In this document: positions 14,712 to 23,422 of the stretch, piece after piece
How the letters are laid out: the number at the start of each line of letters is the position of its first letter
Numbering within the stretch: position 1 is the first letter of the stretch
NCBI GenBank assembly: GCA_028712095.1
Contig: JAQTQU010000003.1
Location: 1 to 49,621 of the forward strand
DNA: 49,621 bases
Direction: 5' to 3'
Source of the DNA: Candidatus Peribacteraceae bacterium
GTDB lineage: Bacteria > Patescibacteriota > Gracilibacteria > Peribacterales > Peribacteraceae
The notes under the pieces: generated by a model
The model's input: only the letters and a program-made list of their open reading frames with translations
Database searches by the model: none
Told to the model about the DNA's origin: nothing
Translations under genes and position numbers: made by a program

Positions 14712-16631
14712 TCACTGCTGCCCCGCCTTTTCCCAGCCCAAACGGATGATCTCCTGCCGCACTCTCTCGGGGAAATTCTCCGGTCCGCCGGGGAGCGCGA
14801 AGTAGAGTCTGCGCAGGATGCGGCCCTGATCGGCATGGCCCTCGAGCATCTTGAGCTCCTGCGTGAACTGATTCAGGCGCGACTGCGTTTGGTGGTAGAC
14901 GAAGATGCGCTGCCGGATACCCGCCACAATCAGTTGCACGTCGGATTCCGAGAGGGAGGGAGGCTCTTCGACCGGCAGATAGGCTGTGATTTGCTGCAGC
15001 AGAATCGGATCCACTTTTTGAATCTGGCCGAGTTCCTCCTGCTTTTTGAGAGACAGGGCAAGCATCTCCAGCGCCGCCGACGCCTCACGCTGCACCTCTG
15101 GCCTGAGCGAAGCAGTACCGCCCTTCAGAACCTGCAGTTGTGGCTGCAGGCCCGCCCACATATCAGACAACCCACGCAGGTTGCCCGTCTCGATGGTCTG
15201 CGTCAGAACACTCAGCGCGTCGAGCAGCAGACTGTCGCTGGCATCTGCCGACATACTGGCCCCGTCGGCGAGCTCGGAACTGGTCTCGATGACAAACTTC
15301 TTCAGTAAATAGCCCTGATCGCCCGGCAGCGCCGCTGCGGTATCACTCGCATTCTGCGAAACAACCTGCTTGAGAAGGAATTGCGCGAGGGTCGCGTCGC
15401 CCGAGCCGGAGGCGAGCGACACGAGTGTTGAGCGGTACTCTTCGAGCGGCAGGGCAACGGCTCCGGTTTGCCCCTGGACAAGCAGTGCGGCGGCTTCGGT
15501 CAGGCGGGTATCGGCATGCTGTAGCTGTTTCTGGATTTTGGCTTCGTCACCGATGGTGAGAAAGAGATCCACGGCCTCCACGGCACGCTTGACCGGATAG
15601 AGCGTGGATGTAGGCAGAATCCGAGCGCGCGCAGCAAGGCGCGTCTGCTGGAGTTGAGCAACCTCCTGACGGTGCACGGCATCAAGGGTGAGGTTGCCCT
15701 GCGCCCACGGAGACTGATACGAACTGTCCTGCAGTTTCTGCGCATACGGATTGCCGGTTGCGCGGAGGATGGCCCACTGCCCGGCAACGAGAGGGGTGTT
15801 CTTGCCGCCATGAGTGATCATGGCGCTGCGGTCGTACACCTCGACACGCATTTCTTTGTCCCCGCCGATCGCTGCGCTGCCGCCGTTCACCGTCACGAGC
15901 CCGACAGGAGTGAACACAGTGAGTCCGCGCAGATTCGCAGGCACAAGCCCCTGCATCCAGAGTCTGCCCGCAAAGAGCGAGAGTGTCGGTACGAGTTCCG
16001 TTGCGGGCTCCATGCGGTCCGACAGATCCACGAGATCGATCATGGTCCCGTGATCCAGCCGGATCACGCCGTCATCCCCCATCACGATACTCGCCTGCCC
16101 GTCCTCCCCTGTCTGAATGCGCATGCCGGCGCGCAGTGTCACCTCCTCCGTCACAGGCTTCCACACTTCACCAACGAGAATGGAAACTGAACCGTGCGGC
16201 AGCAGCATCGTTTCGGATTCTGCGGAGGAATGAGGAGCCCAGAAAAACTGCGGACTCATTTGCACCACAAACACCAGCAGCACCGCAGTGGCGACCCACT
16301 TCACTCCCCAGAACAGATGCCTGCTCTGTTGTACGGGCACAAGCTCGGGCGAGAAACGCTGCCAGAGAAGAGCGCGCAACCCTTCCGGAGCCGCGAACCA
16401 TCCGCGGAGTTCCACGAGGAATCCGTGGGCACGGTGAGCGATCAGGGAAGCGGAAACGCGCTCCCAGATGGCACGTTTGGTTTCGGGTGTGGGTGTGAGA
16501 ACGGTCCGGACCTTCCTGAGCGCCCCGGGCGCCTCTATCCGCGCCTGCAGGCGGGTACGGATACGGCTCTGTGCGCCCAAAGGAGGCGTCAGGTCATGCT
16601 GGAGCCGCAGGAGGAGGTCCTCTGTCGACAT
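14712..16631 (-). CDS. Membrane FecR-like protein with DUF5667 region
   Basis: 639 aa from ATG 16631 (MSTEDLLLRLQHDLTPPLG). Order: a cytosolic helical segment of about 100 residues, a single membrane helix (about 107-124, VKWVATAVLLVFVV), then an outside part with a FecR-like beta domain (about 145-280: GSVSILVGEVWKPVTEEVTLRAGMRIQTGEDGQASIVMGDDGVIRLDHGT, FTPVGLVTVNGGSAAIGG), then a DUF5667-like segment (ILPTSTLYPVKRAVEAVDLFLT, about 337-400) and a long helical tail. It follows an ECF sigma gene, so it is plausibly its membrane anti-sigma factor or sensor. Confidence 0.8.
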   Translation of the reverse strand: MSTEDLLLRLQHDLTPPLGAQSRIRTRLQARIEAPGALRKVRTVLTPTPETKRAIWERVSASLIAHRAHGFLVELRGWFAAPEGLRALLWQRFSPELVPVQQSRHLFWGVKWVATAVLLVFVVQMSPQFFWAPHSSAESETMLLPHGSVSILVGEVWKPVTEEVTLRAGMRIQTGEDGQASIVMGDDGVIRLDHGTMIDLVDLSDRMEPATELVPTLSLFAGRLWMQGLVPANLRGLTVFTPVGLVTVNGGSAAIGGDKEMRVEVYDRSAMITHGGKNTPLVAGQWAILRATGNPYAQKLQDSSYQSPWAQGNLTLDAVHRQEVAQLQQTRLAARARILPTSTLYPVKRAVEAVDLFLTIGDEAKIQKQLQHADTRLTEAAALLVQGQTGAVALPLEEYRSTLVSLASGSGDATLAQFLLKQVVSQNASDTAAALPGDQGYLLKKFVIETSSELADGASMSADASDSLLLDALSVLTQTIETGNLRGLSDMWAGLQPQLQVLKGGTASLRPEVQREASAALEMLALSLKKQEELGQIQKVDPILLQQITAYLPVEEPPSLSESDVQLIVAGIRQRIFVYHQTQSRLNQFTQELKMLEGHADQGRILRRLYFALPGGPENFPERVRQEIIRLGWEKAGQQ

Positions 16632-16698
16632 ATCACACAAGGTAAAACGGGGAAAAGGCGCTTTTGTTACAGAAGAAGAACTCGCACTTCCTTCTCTT

Positions 16699-16721
16699 CT
16701 CTCCCCCTTGCAGGGGGAGAG
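16699..16721. repeat. CTCTCCCCCT palindrome between sigma factor and FecR-like gene
   Basis: CTCTCCCCCT (16699-16708), loop TGC and AGGGGGAGAG (16712-16721): perfect 10-bp stem, followed by GTGAGGGGGTAG. Same type as the palindromes at 30841-30863 and 43721-43743. It sits in the 122-nt gap of the sigma/FecR operon, where it could affect read-through. Confidence 0.7.
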
Positions 16722-16753
16722 AGTAGAGTGAGGGGGTAGCCGGAAAGCACACT

Positions 16754-17326
16754 TCACAGCATGCCATGGGCTTCGGGGGGAAGCAGCGCTTCGAGCTTCT
16801 CGAGGGCGCGGAACTTGAGCACCCGCACGGCGCCTTCGCGCATGTTGAGGGTACGGGCGATCTCGCTATGGGGCAGGTCAGCCATGTACGAAAGTTGAAG
16901 AATATCGCGGTAGCGCCGTGGCAGCTGATCCATGGCAGTGCGCACCATGCTCAGCACATCCGCACGCTTCACGCCGGTATCGGCATGATTCATTTCGTCG
17001 GGGTCGTGGAGCTCTTCGGGCACTTCGACCGTTTCACGCTTGGAGCGGTAGGCATCAATCACCTCGTACCGCGCGATGCGAAAGAGCCACGCCGCAAAGG
17101 GAATGCCCTTACGCTCCTGATACGTGTGCAGTTTCTGCCAGACCTTGAGAAAGATATCGGCCACCAGATCCTCCGCTACCCCCTTGTCGAAACGGAAAGC
17201 GGCGTAGCGGTACACCTGTGGGAAGAAGTGCCCGTACAGGCACTCGAATGCCTGCGTGTCGCCCTCCTGCGCCTTACGGACAAGAGTGAGGATTTCCGGC
17301 TCGTTGAGGATGATGGGATCCGCCAC
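16754..17326 (-). CDS. RNA polymerase sigma factor, ECF/sigma-70 family (C)
   Basis: 190 aa from GTG 17326 (VADPIILNEPEILTLVRKAQEGD); the ATG at 17395 would place the promoter inside the gene. Region 2: FECLYGHFFPQVYRYAAFRFDKGVAEDLVADIFLKVWQKLHTYQERKGIPFAAWLFRIARYEVIDAYR. Region 4: LPRRYRDILQLSYMADLPHSEIARTLNMREGAVRVLKFRALEKL. The layout matches CPR/actinobacterial ECF groups that pair with DUF5667 membrane proteins, and such a protein is encoded 122 nt downstream. Confidence 0.92.
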   Translation of the reverse strand: MADPIILNEPEILTLVRKAQEGDTQAFECLYGHFFPQVYRYAAFRFDKGVAEDLVADIFLKVWQKLHTYQERKGIPFAAWLFRIARYEVIDAYRSKRETVEVPEELHDPDEMNHADTGVKRADVLSMVRTAMDQLPRRYRDILQLSYMADLPHSEIARTLNMREGAVRVLKFRALEKLEALLPPEAHGML

Positions 17327-17336
17327 GGAAGTGCCG

Positions 17337-17342
17337 AGTATA
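17337..17342 (-). promoter_or_regulatory. -10 element of sigma factor C
   Basis: TATACT on the minus strand, 10 nt before the GTG at 17326, with no ribosome-binding sequence between. It supports the GTG start. Confidence 0.5.
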
Positions 17343-17439
17343 CAAGATCCAACGGGCAAAAGAATGAAGATTAAGACTTCTCTGCGCGCCCGCACGCCTC
17401 AACGTGCGCGCCGGAAATGCGCGTCTCCGACCTGTCCTC

Positions 17440-19329
17440 CTACTCCCACTCAATCGTCGCGGGCGGCTTGCTCGTGAGATCGTAGAAGACAAAATCGATG
17501 CCCGTAAGCCCCATGATCCGCTCCGTCATGCGCTTGAGTACTGCTGCCGGAAGCACCGCCGCCCGCGCGGTCATCGCCTCCTGCGACTCGACGGGCCGCA
17601 GCACGACGGACTGTCCGCCGGGCGTGGAGCCGAACGGCAGGAGCACCACGGGGAACTGCCAGATCTTCTCGTAGAGTCCCGCGCGGCGCATCTCTTCGGT
17701 GACGATGGCATCGGCCTCACGTAATAGATCAGTACGCTCTTGCGTGATCGCGCCGGGCGAGAACGTGAAGGGACGCGCTTCCGTCGAGGACGTGCAGAGC
17801 AGTACGCGGTTGAACTCGCGCCGGCGGTTGGGGATCTCGGTCGCAAGCCGCCACAGCTGTTCGGTGAGCCCACAGGGATCTTGGGAGAAGAGCGCGAGCG
17901 CGTGGCGGTACGTGCGTCCGTCGCCCTGCACCCCGACACTCTTGACCGGCAGCACCGCCCACCCGCCGGCCCAGCGCTTGATGCCGACGTCGTCGACCGA
18001 AAGGGTATCGGGCTTGTCCGCGCAGAGGATGCGGACGCCGAGTCCCGGACCCGGAAAGGGATGCCGCTCTACGAGCTCATGCGGCAAGCCAAGCTCCTCG
18101 CCGAGTAATCGGACCTCGTCTTTGTAGAGCTCTTTGAGCGGCTCGATCACCAGACCCTTCTTGAGCATCTCCTGAATCGCGGGCACGCGGTTGTGGTGCG
18201 TCTTGATGTGATCGGCGTGCCTGGTGCCTTTGGTCTCGATGGTATCGGGGTAGATCGTCCCCTGCCCCAGTATCCAACCTTCGTGCAGCGAAGGTTGCCC
18301 CCCGTAGCCTCGGCGAAGAGGGGCTGCTCCATCATCCACTGAAGCCGCTGCACTGCGGTTGGCAAGCCATCCGTCATCACCAGTCAGCCCCAGCTCTTCG
18401 CTGACGCGCTTCTGCACGGCGAGGAACGTGTCGCCGATTGCTCGCCGCTTCTCTTCGGGATCAATCACGCCTTCGAGGGTAGCGAAAAAATCCGCCGATG
18501 CGTCCTCAATGCGGACATTCGTCACCCCCAGCTTTTCAAAGGCGGCGCGGATCTCGGCGATTTCATTTTTGCGCATGAGGCCCGTGTCGATGAGCAGCCC
18601 CTGCACGCGGTGCGCACCCAGCACTTCGTTGAGCAGGACGAACGCCACGGTGGAATCGACGCCGCCCGACACAAGCATGAAGACGCGCCGGTCCTGCACC
18701 TGCTGGGCAATCTCATCCCCGATGCGCTTTGCGAAGCCAGAAACAGACCAGGGCGTGGCCGGACATAACTCAACGAAGCGCCGCAGGATCTCCATGCCGT
18801 GCTCCGTGTGCGTGACCTCGGGATGAAACTGTACCGCGAAGAACTTGCGCCGCGGATCTTCGAATGCCGCATGGACGCAGCTGTCGGACAGAGCGGTGAG
18901 CTGGAATCCTTCGGGGAGAACTGACGCCTCATCTCCGTGCGACATCCATACGGAGCAACGGTCCCCGATGTCTTTGAGCAGGATCCCGCCGCCGTTCACG
19001 GCCCTGATCTCGGTGTGACCATACTCCTTCACCTTGCCAGAAGTGACCGTGCCGCCGAGCGCCTTGGTCATCCACTGGAGTCCGTAGCAGATGCCGAGAA
19101 CGGGGATACCTAAGGAAAAAATTTTGGGATCCGCCGCAGGACTCGCCGTGTCATAGACGCTCTGCGGGCCGCCCGAGAGGATGATGCCCGCCGCTTCTTT
19201 AAGATCCTTTGCCGGAGTGGAAGGATCGCGGATCTCGGAGTACGCCCCGAGTTGCCGCACGCGCCGGGCGATGAGATGCGCGTACTGACCGCCAAAATCG
19301 AGGATGACGATGGACCTCCTAAGCTCCAT
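17440..19329 (-). CDS. guaA: GMP synthase (glutamine-hydrolysing)
   Basis: 629 aa from ATG 19329 (MELRRSIVILDFGGQYAHLI). Class I glutamine amidotransferase domain with the nucleophile in GICYGLQWM and HGDEAS, then the ATP-pyrophosphatase domain (VSGGVDSTVAFVLLNE), and the C-terminal dimerisation domain ending TSKPPATIEWE. It makes GMP from XMP. Two oddities: residues about 317-357 (GWLANRSAAASVDDGAAP to SLHEGWI) are an insertion coded by palindromic repeats just before GQGTIYPDTIETKG, and a long extra segment follows the dimerisation motif GDGRTYRHALALF, as in the longer GuaA forms. Confidence 0.95.
   Translation of the reverse strand: MELRRSIVILDFGGQYAHLIARRVRQLGAYSEIRDPSTPAKDLKEAAGIILSGGPQSVYDTASPAADPKIFSLGIPVLGICYGLQWMTKALGGTVTSGKVKEYGHTEIRAVNGGGILLKDIGDRCSVWMSHGDEASVLPEGFQLTALSDSCVHAAFEDPRRKFFAVQFHPEVTHTEHGMEILRRFVELCPATPWSVSGFAKRIGDEIAQQVQDRRVFMLVSGGVDSTVAFVLLNEVLGAHRVQGLLIDTGLMRKNEIAEIRAAFEKLGVTNVRIEDASADFFATLEGVIDPEEKRRAIGDTFLAVQKRVSEELGLTGDDGWLANRSAAASVDDGAAPLRRGYGGQPSLHEGWILGQGTIYPDTIETKGTRHADHIKTHHNRVPAIQEMLKKGLVIEPLKELYKDEVRLLGEELGLPHELVERHPFPGPGLGVRILCADKPDTLSVDDVGIKRWAGGWAVLPVKSVGVQGDGRTYRHALALFSQDPCGLTEQLWRLATEIPNRRREFNRVLLCTSSTEARPFTFSPGAITQERTDLLREADAIVTEEMRRAGLYEKIWQFPVVLLPFGSTPGGQSVVLRPVESQEAMTARAAVLPAAVLKRMTERIMGLTGIDFVFYDLTSKPPATIEWE
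18275..18322. repeat. Palindromic repeat inserted in frame in guaA
   Basis: CAACCTTCG (18275-18283), loop TGCAG, CGAAGGTTG (18289-18297), followed by a second imperfect stem CCCCCCGTAGCC...GAGGGGC up to about 18322. It codes the residues LRRGYGGQPSLHEGW, which are foreign to the GuaA family. Confidence 0.75.
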
Positions 19330-19366
19330 GGGTAACTGTGAAAAGAATAGATGGACTGCGGGATTG

Positions 19367-19386
19367 CCCCGAGCGGAGTCGAGGGG
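19367..19386. repeat. REP-like palindrome upstream of guaA
   Basis: CCCCGAGCGGAGTCGAGGGG, the inverted copy of the palindrome at 8470-8489 with a compensating base-pair change; 37 nt upstream of the guaA start. Confidence 0.7.
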
Positions 19387-19504
19387 CGAAATCGAGGATG
19401 ATGATGGGGCAGCGGTCGGGGGTATGCATGGCAACAGGGTACAGGAAATGGAGCCGTGACACCCTCCTTGACAAGAAAACTTCGCAGGAGTTCCATAATC
19501 CCCT

Positions 19505-20302
19505 ATGACTCCATCATCATCCGAGAACCTTCTTGCCACCATCCCCGTCAAAGGAAAATACAATGCGGCGTTTTGGCGGGAACGTTTGAGCGCAATCGGT
19601 AACAATGGTTTGGAGAATTACTGCAGAACGACAGCTCCCTTTCTGGACTCTCTGGATACCGCGTCGGTGACGATGGCGCAGCGTACCCTCAGGGCTCTCC
19701 AAACCGTTTTCCGGAAACTCGGCGCGAGCCGCGAAGCACTGGAAACGATTTTCATGGAATTGCAGAATACCTATCGGAAGGCACGCGACATCCTTATGCA
19801 GGAAAAAGAAGTGGAAGGAGACGAAACCCGGTTACGACTCCTCCATGACTACACCCAAGTGCATCTGAACTGCCATGCGTATGCGTTTGCGATCCTTCGC
19901 GTGCTCCAGACGAAAATGGCGGAGCGGCGGCCCGTTGGAAACGCGAAAGTAGCGGCGAAACCATCTGCCCCGTCGCAACCTGAACCGAACGCGATCAAGC
20001 TCACCGTACATCAGGAGCAGCCCGCGACAGCTGCATGCATTGAGGAGGCGGAACCAGCGGGAGAAGGGGAAGAGGATCGCGCCCTGTACGCTGCCATTCT
20101 GGAAGAAACCGTTCCCGCGAAAACGGCACACAGGCCAGCCCCCGGCAACGGGGCTCCGAAGCCGATGAGTCTGCGAGATATCAGCATCGGCCCGACGCTC
20201 GATCCCACGCGGCTCATTCCCGGTACCTCCGCGCAAGCAATGGGGCAATCGACTACCCTACGGAAGCCCGGCCCCGTCGATAAGTCAAAACCGCAGCGTT
20301 GA
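19505..20302 (+). CDS. Hypothetical protein, helical N-terminus and disordered tail
   Basis: 265 aa, unrecognised. The N-terminal 150 residues are mostly helical and soluble (YNAAFWRERLSAIGNNGLENY; LETIFMELQNTYRKARDILMQEKEVEGDETRLRLLHDYTQVHLN). The rest is rich in Pro, Ala, Glu and Lys and probably unstructured. TTGACA at 19469 and CATAAT, 20 nt apart, precede the ATG by a few bases. The 3' end overlaps the convergent O-antigen ligase-like gene by 50 nt. Confidence 0.65.
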   Translation: MTPSSSENLLATIPVKGKYNAAFWRERLSAIGNNGLENYCRTTAPFLDSLDTASVTMAQRTLRALQTVFRKLGASREALETIFMELQNTYRKARDILMQEKEVEGDETRLRLLHDYTQVHLNCHAYAFAILRVLQTKMAERRPVGNAKVAAKPSAPSQPEPNAIKLTVHQEQPATAACIEEAEPAGEGEEDRALYAAILEETVPAKTAHRPAPGNGAPKPMSLRDISIGPTLDPTRLIPGTSAQAMGQSTTLRKPGPVDKSKPQR

Positions 20303-21698
20303 GCAACCATACGGTGTACGCCACGGCGCTGTCCTCCCACGCATGGAGCACGAGCGCGGCGATACTGATTCCCAAGAATGAAAGAAAGGCAATGGAACAC
20401 ACCTGCATACTGCATACCGCATACTGCATACCAAGTCGGCGGAGCACCAACACAACCAACGCAATGAAGAGGACAAATCCGAGGATTCCAAGCTCGACGC
20501 CGACTTGCAGGTACCAGTTCTCGGGCAAAAACGGACAGCGGCAGACGTGATCGACCGGCTGCACCTGCGTTGTTCCAAGGAAGACGCAAAGTGTGGGTGT
20601 GGATTTCGCCCATGAGGGATCATCCTGCGGGCGGAGGAAGACGCACGTCTCGCTCACGCGATTACTGGCCGGTCCGGCGGCTCCCAAGCCCTCGCCGAGC
20701 GGGTGTGCCACCATGCGCGCCATCGCCTGCAGCGGCCGCGTGATGTGTCCACGCGACGAGGAGAGTCGAAAGAGAACCGACGGAAAGAGGAGTGTCGCGA
20801 TGACGGCGATCCCCACAACGATGAACACGCTGCCGACGACCACGTTCTTCATGGCTCGCCGCGGCACGCGCGCGATGATCGTCACCACGCCGATCACGAA
20901 CGCCGCAATCCACGCCGCGCGCGAGAATGTGAGGAAGAGCGCTCCCAGTAAAAGCACTCCACTCATCCAGTACCCCAACGTCCTATTATTCCAATATTCT
21001 AGTATTCCTCTTCCCTTCACCAACCAAGAGAGCCAAACCCCCAACGGAACCAGTAACCATAATCCCAACTGATTCGGCCCGCTCATCGTCCCCTGTACGC
21101 GGCGGAGCGTCGTCTCGCTCACCTGCTGGAACGCAGCCAGAGGCCCGTCGGCAAAGTAGAGGGAATGCGCGGGGCCGTACCCAAGCCGGAGAAAAAACTG
21201 AATTGGCAGAAACGCTGTGAGAATGCCGTAGAGAGCGACGATCACACCCACGCCCAGGAGTACGCGCATCAACATCCGCTGAAACGCGGCGGACCATGCC
21301 ACGCGCCGCAGACAGACAAACGCAATGAGCGGAATGAAATCGTACTTGAATCCGAGAAGTGCGAGCCTGAGATCCTGATGCGCGAATGCCGTGACCGCAA
21401 TGGCGAGAACAAGAAGAAGGAGGATCAATCCATCAATCCAATCCACTCTCCAGAACACATGCCCTTTCCTTTGTCCTTTGTCCTTCGTCCTTCGTCCTTC
21501 CATCGTCGCTCTCACTACTTCCATCACGCTCAATACCAAAATCACTCCCAGCAATGCCTCTTTCCACAGAGCGAGAACGGCCAGCGGCGCATGGCCCTTA
21601 CCGGTAAGCAGCCTGGTGCCCACCGTCACGAGAAACGCGTGCAACGGCAGTAGGGCAATGAGCAGGAGTGTGAGCCGTTCGCGAAGTTGCTGAACCAT
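20253..21698 (-). CDS. O-antigen ligase/polymerase-like membrane protein
   Basis: 481 aa, with at least ten hydrophobic segments (LTLLLIALLPLHAFLVTVG, WKEALLGVILVLSVMEVV, GLILLLLVLAIAVTAFA and others). A Wzy/WaaL-type core includes GTMSGPNQLGLWLLVPLGVWL and LTFSRAAWIAAFV, with a large outside loop before the last helices containing LPENWYLQVGVELGILGFVLF, the PF04932 pattern. Such proteins polymerise or ligate surface polysaccharides. It starts 5 nt after the epimerase gene stop, so the two form an operon. Repeat-like sequences at 20398-20432 and 20980-21010 are coding here. Confidence 0.85.
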   Translation of the reverse strand: MVQQLRERLTLLLIALLPLHAFLVTVGTRLLTGKGHAPLAVLALWKEALLGVILVLSVMEVVRATMEGRRTKDKGQRKGHVFWRVDWIDGLILLLLVLAIAVTAFAHQDLRLALLGFKYDFIPLIAFVCLRRVAWSAAFQRMLMRVLLGVGVIVALYGILTAFLPIQFFLRLGYGPAHSLYFADGPLAAFQQVSETTLRRVQGTMSGPNQLGLWLLVPLGVWLSWLVKGRGILEYWNNRTLGYWMSGVLLLGALFLTFSRAAWIAAFVIGVVTIIARVPRRAMKNVVVGSVFIVVGIAVIATLLFPSVLFRLSSSRGHITRPLQAMARMVAHPLGEGLGAAGPASNRVSETCVFLRPQDDPSWAKSTPTLCVFLGTTQVQPVDHVCRCPFLPENWYLQVGVELGILGFVLFIALVVLVLRRLGMQYAVCSMQVCSIAFLSFLGISIAALVLHAWEDSAVAYTVWLLNAAVLTYRRGRASVG

Positions 21699-21703
21699 AG
21701 TGA

Positions 21704-23128
21704 TTATGCAATTGCCAGCCGCTCCTCATCGGAGCGGAATACCTCCCCTGTTTTGAGCACCTGTTCCACCGCATCAATGCACTTGGCACTCACGTTCTTG
21801 CCGTAGAGCTTCGGCGCTTTCCGCATCTCTTTGTTGTTCCATGCAAACTCAATCATCTTCTTGATCACTGCGGCATCCATCGGCGGCGCGATGAGATTTC
21901 CGCCCGCCATAGCGGATTCACTGCGATCGGATCCGAAACGCAATGTCACGCAGGGAATGCCCATGGCGTTCATCTCCTCCTGCATAGAACCGCTGTCCGT
22001 AGCGCAGACAGCCGCTTTGGTCATGGCTGCCATCACGTCCACGTACTCCGCCCACACGGGCGAGTAGATGAAGTTCTTGTGCTTCTTGGCAAGTGCTTCT
22101 ACTTCTTTTTTGAGCCCCATCCGCTCGAACGCGCGCTCCGTCTGCGTCATCGTGATGAGAAGAAGATTCCGGCCATCCTTGATGAGCGAGACCATGGTGT
22201 CGTAGATCGCCCTGAAGCGGGTATCCGATCCGCAATTCTCACGCCGGTGGATGCAGAAGCGAACGAAGTCACCGTCTGCAAGGAGCGGATAACGCTCGAA
22301 CACAGTGGATTGCTGCATGCGTCCTTCCGCTTCTGCCACCGCATCAACCACAGAATTTCCAACGACAAAGATACGATCGTCCGGAAACCCTTCGCCCTGT
22401 AAAAACTCGCGATCCAGTTCCACGGGGGCAAGGTGCACTCCAGTGGCCGCTTCGCTGCAGCGCGTGTTGAACTGTTCGGGAAAGGGCTCCAGGCTCCCGC
22501 GCTCCCAGTTCTGTCTGTCCATGAGAAATTTTCTCCATTCAACACAATCGTTGTCATCCCACGCCCTACGCCCTACGCCCCAATCCTTATAGTTCGGTGT
22601 CAGCGTCCGGATTCCGGCTTCGACATGAACAGACGCAAACCCGTGCGCGAACCCCGCATTGCTCGCCGCCATCGCCGTGGTGGTATCGCCGTGTACGTAG
22701 GGAATCACAATTTTTCCTCTCTTGCCCACCGACTTGTCCCCCGACCTGTCCCCCGAAGCCGATGCGGAGGGGGAAGCTTTAGCGAAGGGGAAAGCCTTGG
22801 CGGAGGTGGGCTCTTTGAGTTCGCCGATGAGCCATCCGAGTCGCCCGATGATCTGACTCACGATCTCGTGCATTTGACCGCGCACGTTCAGATTAAAGTC
22901 CGGCTCGACGTCGTACTCTTTGAGCATGCCGCCGCTTAAGTTGTCACTGTAGTGCTGACCCGTATGGCCGAGGAGCACAAGATGCCCGCGCTTCTTCAAT
23001 TCAAAATACAGCGGCAGCTGCTTGATGATGTCCGGCTTGGTGGCGATGAGAATCAGGTGCACATGCTTGGACGGGTGAGCGGCCACCTCGTCGAAAAAAT
23101 GCGCGGAGCGGTAGGTGATTTCCTGCAT
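21704..23128 (-). CDS. wecB: UDP-N-acetylglucosamine 2-epimerase-like protein
   Basis: 474 aa, WecB/MnaA-type GT-B fold: LILIATKPDIIKQLPLYFEL, VLLGHTGQHYSDNL, VHGDTTTAMAAS, VHVEAGIRT, FPEQFNTRCSEAATGVHLAPVELD, and the C-terminal TDSGSMQEEMNAMGIPCVTLR motif for UDP binding. It would supply UDP-ManNAc-type sugar for the surface polymer made with the next gene. Two in-frame repeat segments lengthen it: residues about 105-136 (SAKAFPFAKASPSASASG and following) and NYKDWGVGRRAWDDND, coded by CCCTACG repeats at 22560-22583. Both lie in loops where family length varies. Confidence 0.9.
   Translation of the reverse strand: MQEITYRSAHFFDEVAAHPSKHVHLILIATKPDIIKQLPLYFELKKRGHLVLLGHTGQHYSDNLSGGMLKEYDVEPDFNLNVRGQMHEIVSQIIGRLGWLIGELKEPTSAKAFPFAKASPSASASGDRSGDKSVGKRGKIVIPYVHGDTTTAMAASNAGFAHGFASVHVEAGIRTLTPNYKDWGVGRRAWDDNDCVEWRKFLMDRQNWERGSLEPFPEQFNTRCSEAATGVHLAPVELDREFLQGEGFPDDRIFVVGNSVVDAVAEAEGRMQQSTVFERYPLLADGDFVRFCIHRRENCGSDTRFRAIYDTMVSLIKDGRNLLLITMTQTERAFERMGLKKEVEALAKKHKNFIYSPVWAEYVDVMAAMTKAAVCATDSGSMQEEMNAMGIPCVTLRFGSDRSESAMAGGNLIAPPMDAAVIKKMIEFAWNNKEMRKAPKLYGKNVSAKCIDAVEQVLKTGEVFRSDEERLAIA
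22735..22815. repeat. Palindromic repeat in frame in the epimerase gene
   Basis: Around TCCCCCGAAGCCGATGCGGA-GGGGG, plus flanking GGGGAAAGCC/GGGGGAAGC blocks, coding Ser/Ala/Lys-rich residues absent from the family. Resembles the repeat in guaA in position (surface loop) and effect. Confidence 0.6.
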
Positions 23129-23205
23129 CGGGAATACCGTAGAGGAAACACAGTTGTTATGGAAGAAGGCAAATGGTATCTTTCATCCCTTTTCCCATCG
23201 TACTT

Positions 23206-23421
23206 ATGACGGAAGAGCCAAGAGCAACGTGGCATTTCACACCCACCGCCGAATGCCCGACACTGCATGACGCCATCGAGCTCGTGCATCCCGCGAACAG
23301 CGAACTCTCGTCCTGGGCACCTGATCACGAGAGTAATCTCGTCATTATGCGGGGGCCGGATTGGCAAATCAATGTGATCCGGCAGCGAGTCGCGCAGTTG
23401 GGGATCGGAGAGGTGATTTGA
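23206..23421 (+). CDS. Small hypothetical protein
   Basis: 71 aa from ATG 23206 (MTEEPRATWHF); an ATG at 23173 would add 11 hydrophobic residues. No known domain; contains HDAIELVHPANSELSSWAPDHESNLVIM and ends VIRQRVAQLGIGEVI, suggesting a small alpha/beta fold. It diverges from the epimerase gene and meets gpmI tail to tail with a 1-nt gap. Confidence 0.5.
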   Translation: MTEEPRATWHFTPTAECPTLHDAIELVHPANSELSSWAPDHESNLVIMRGPDWQINVIRQRVAQLGIGEVI

Positions 23422-23422
23422 A

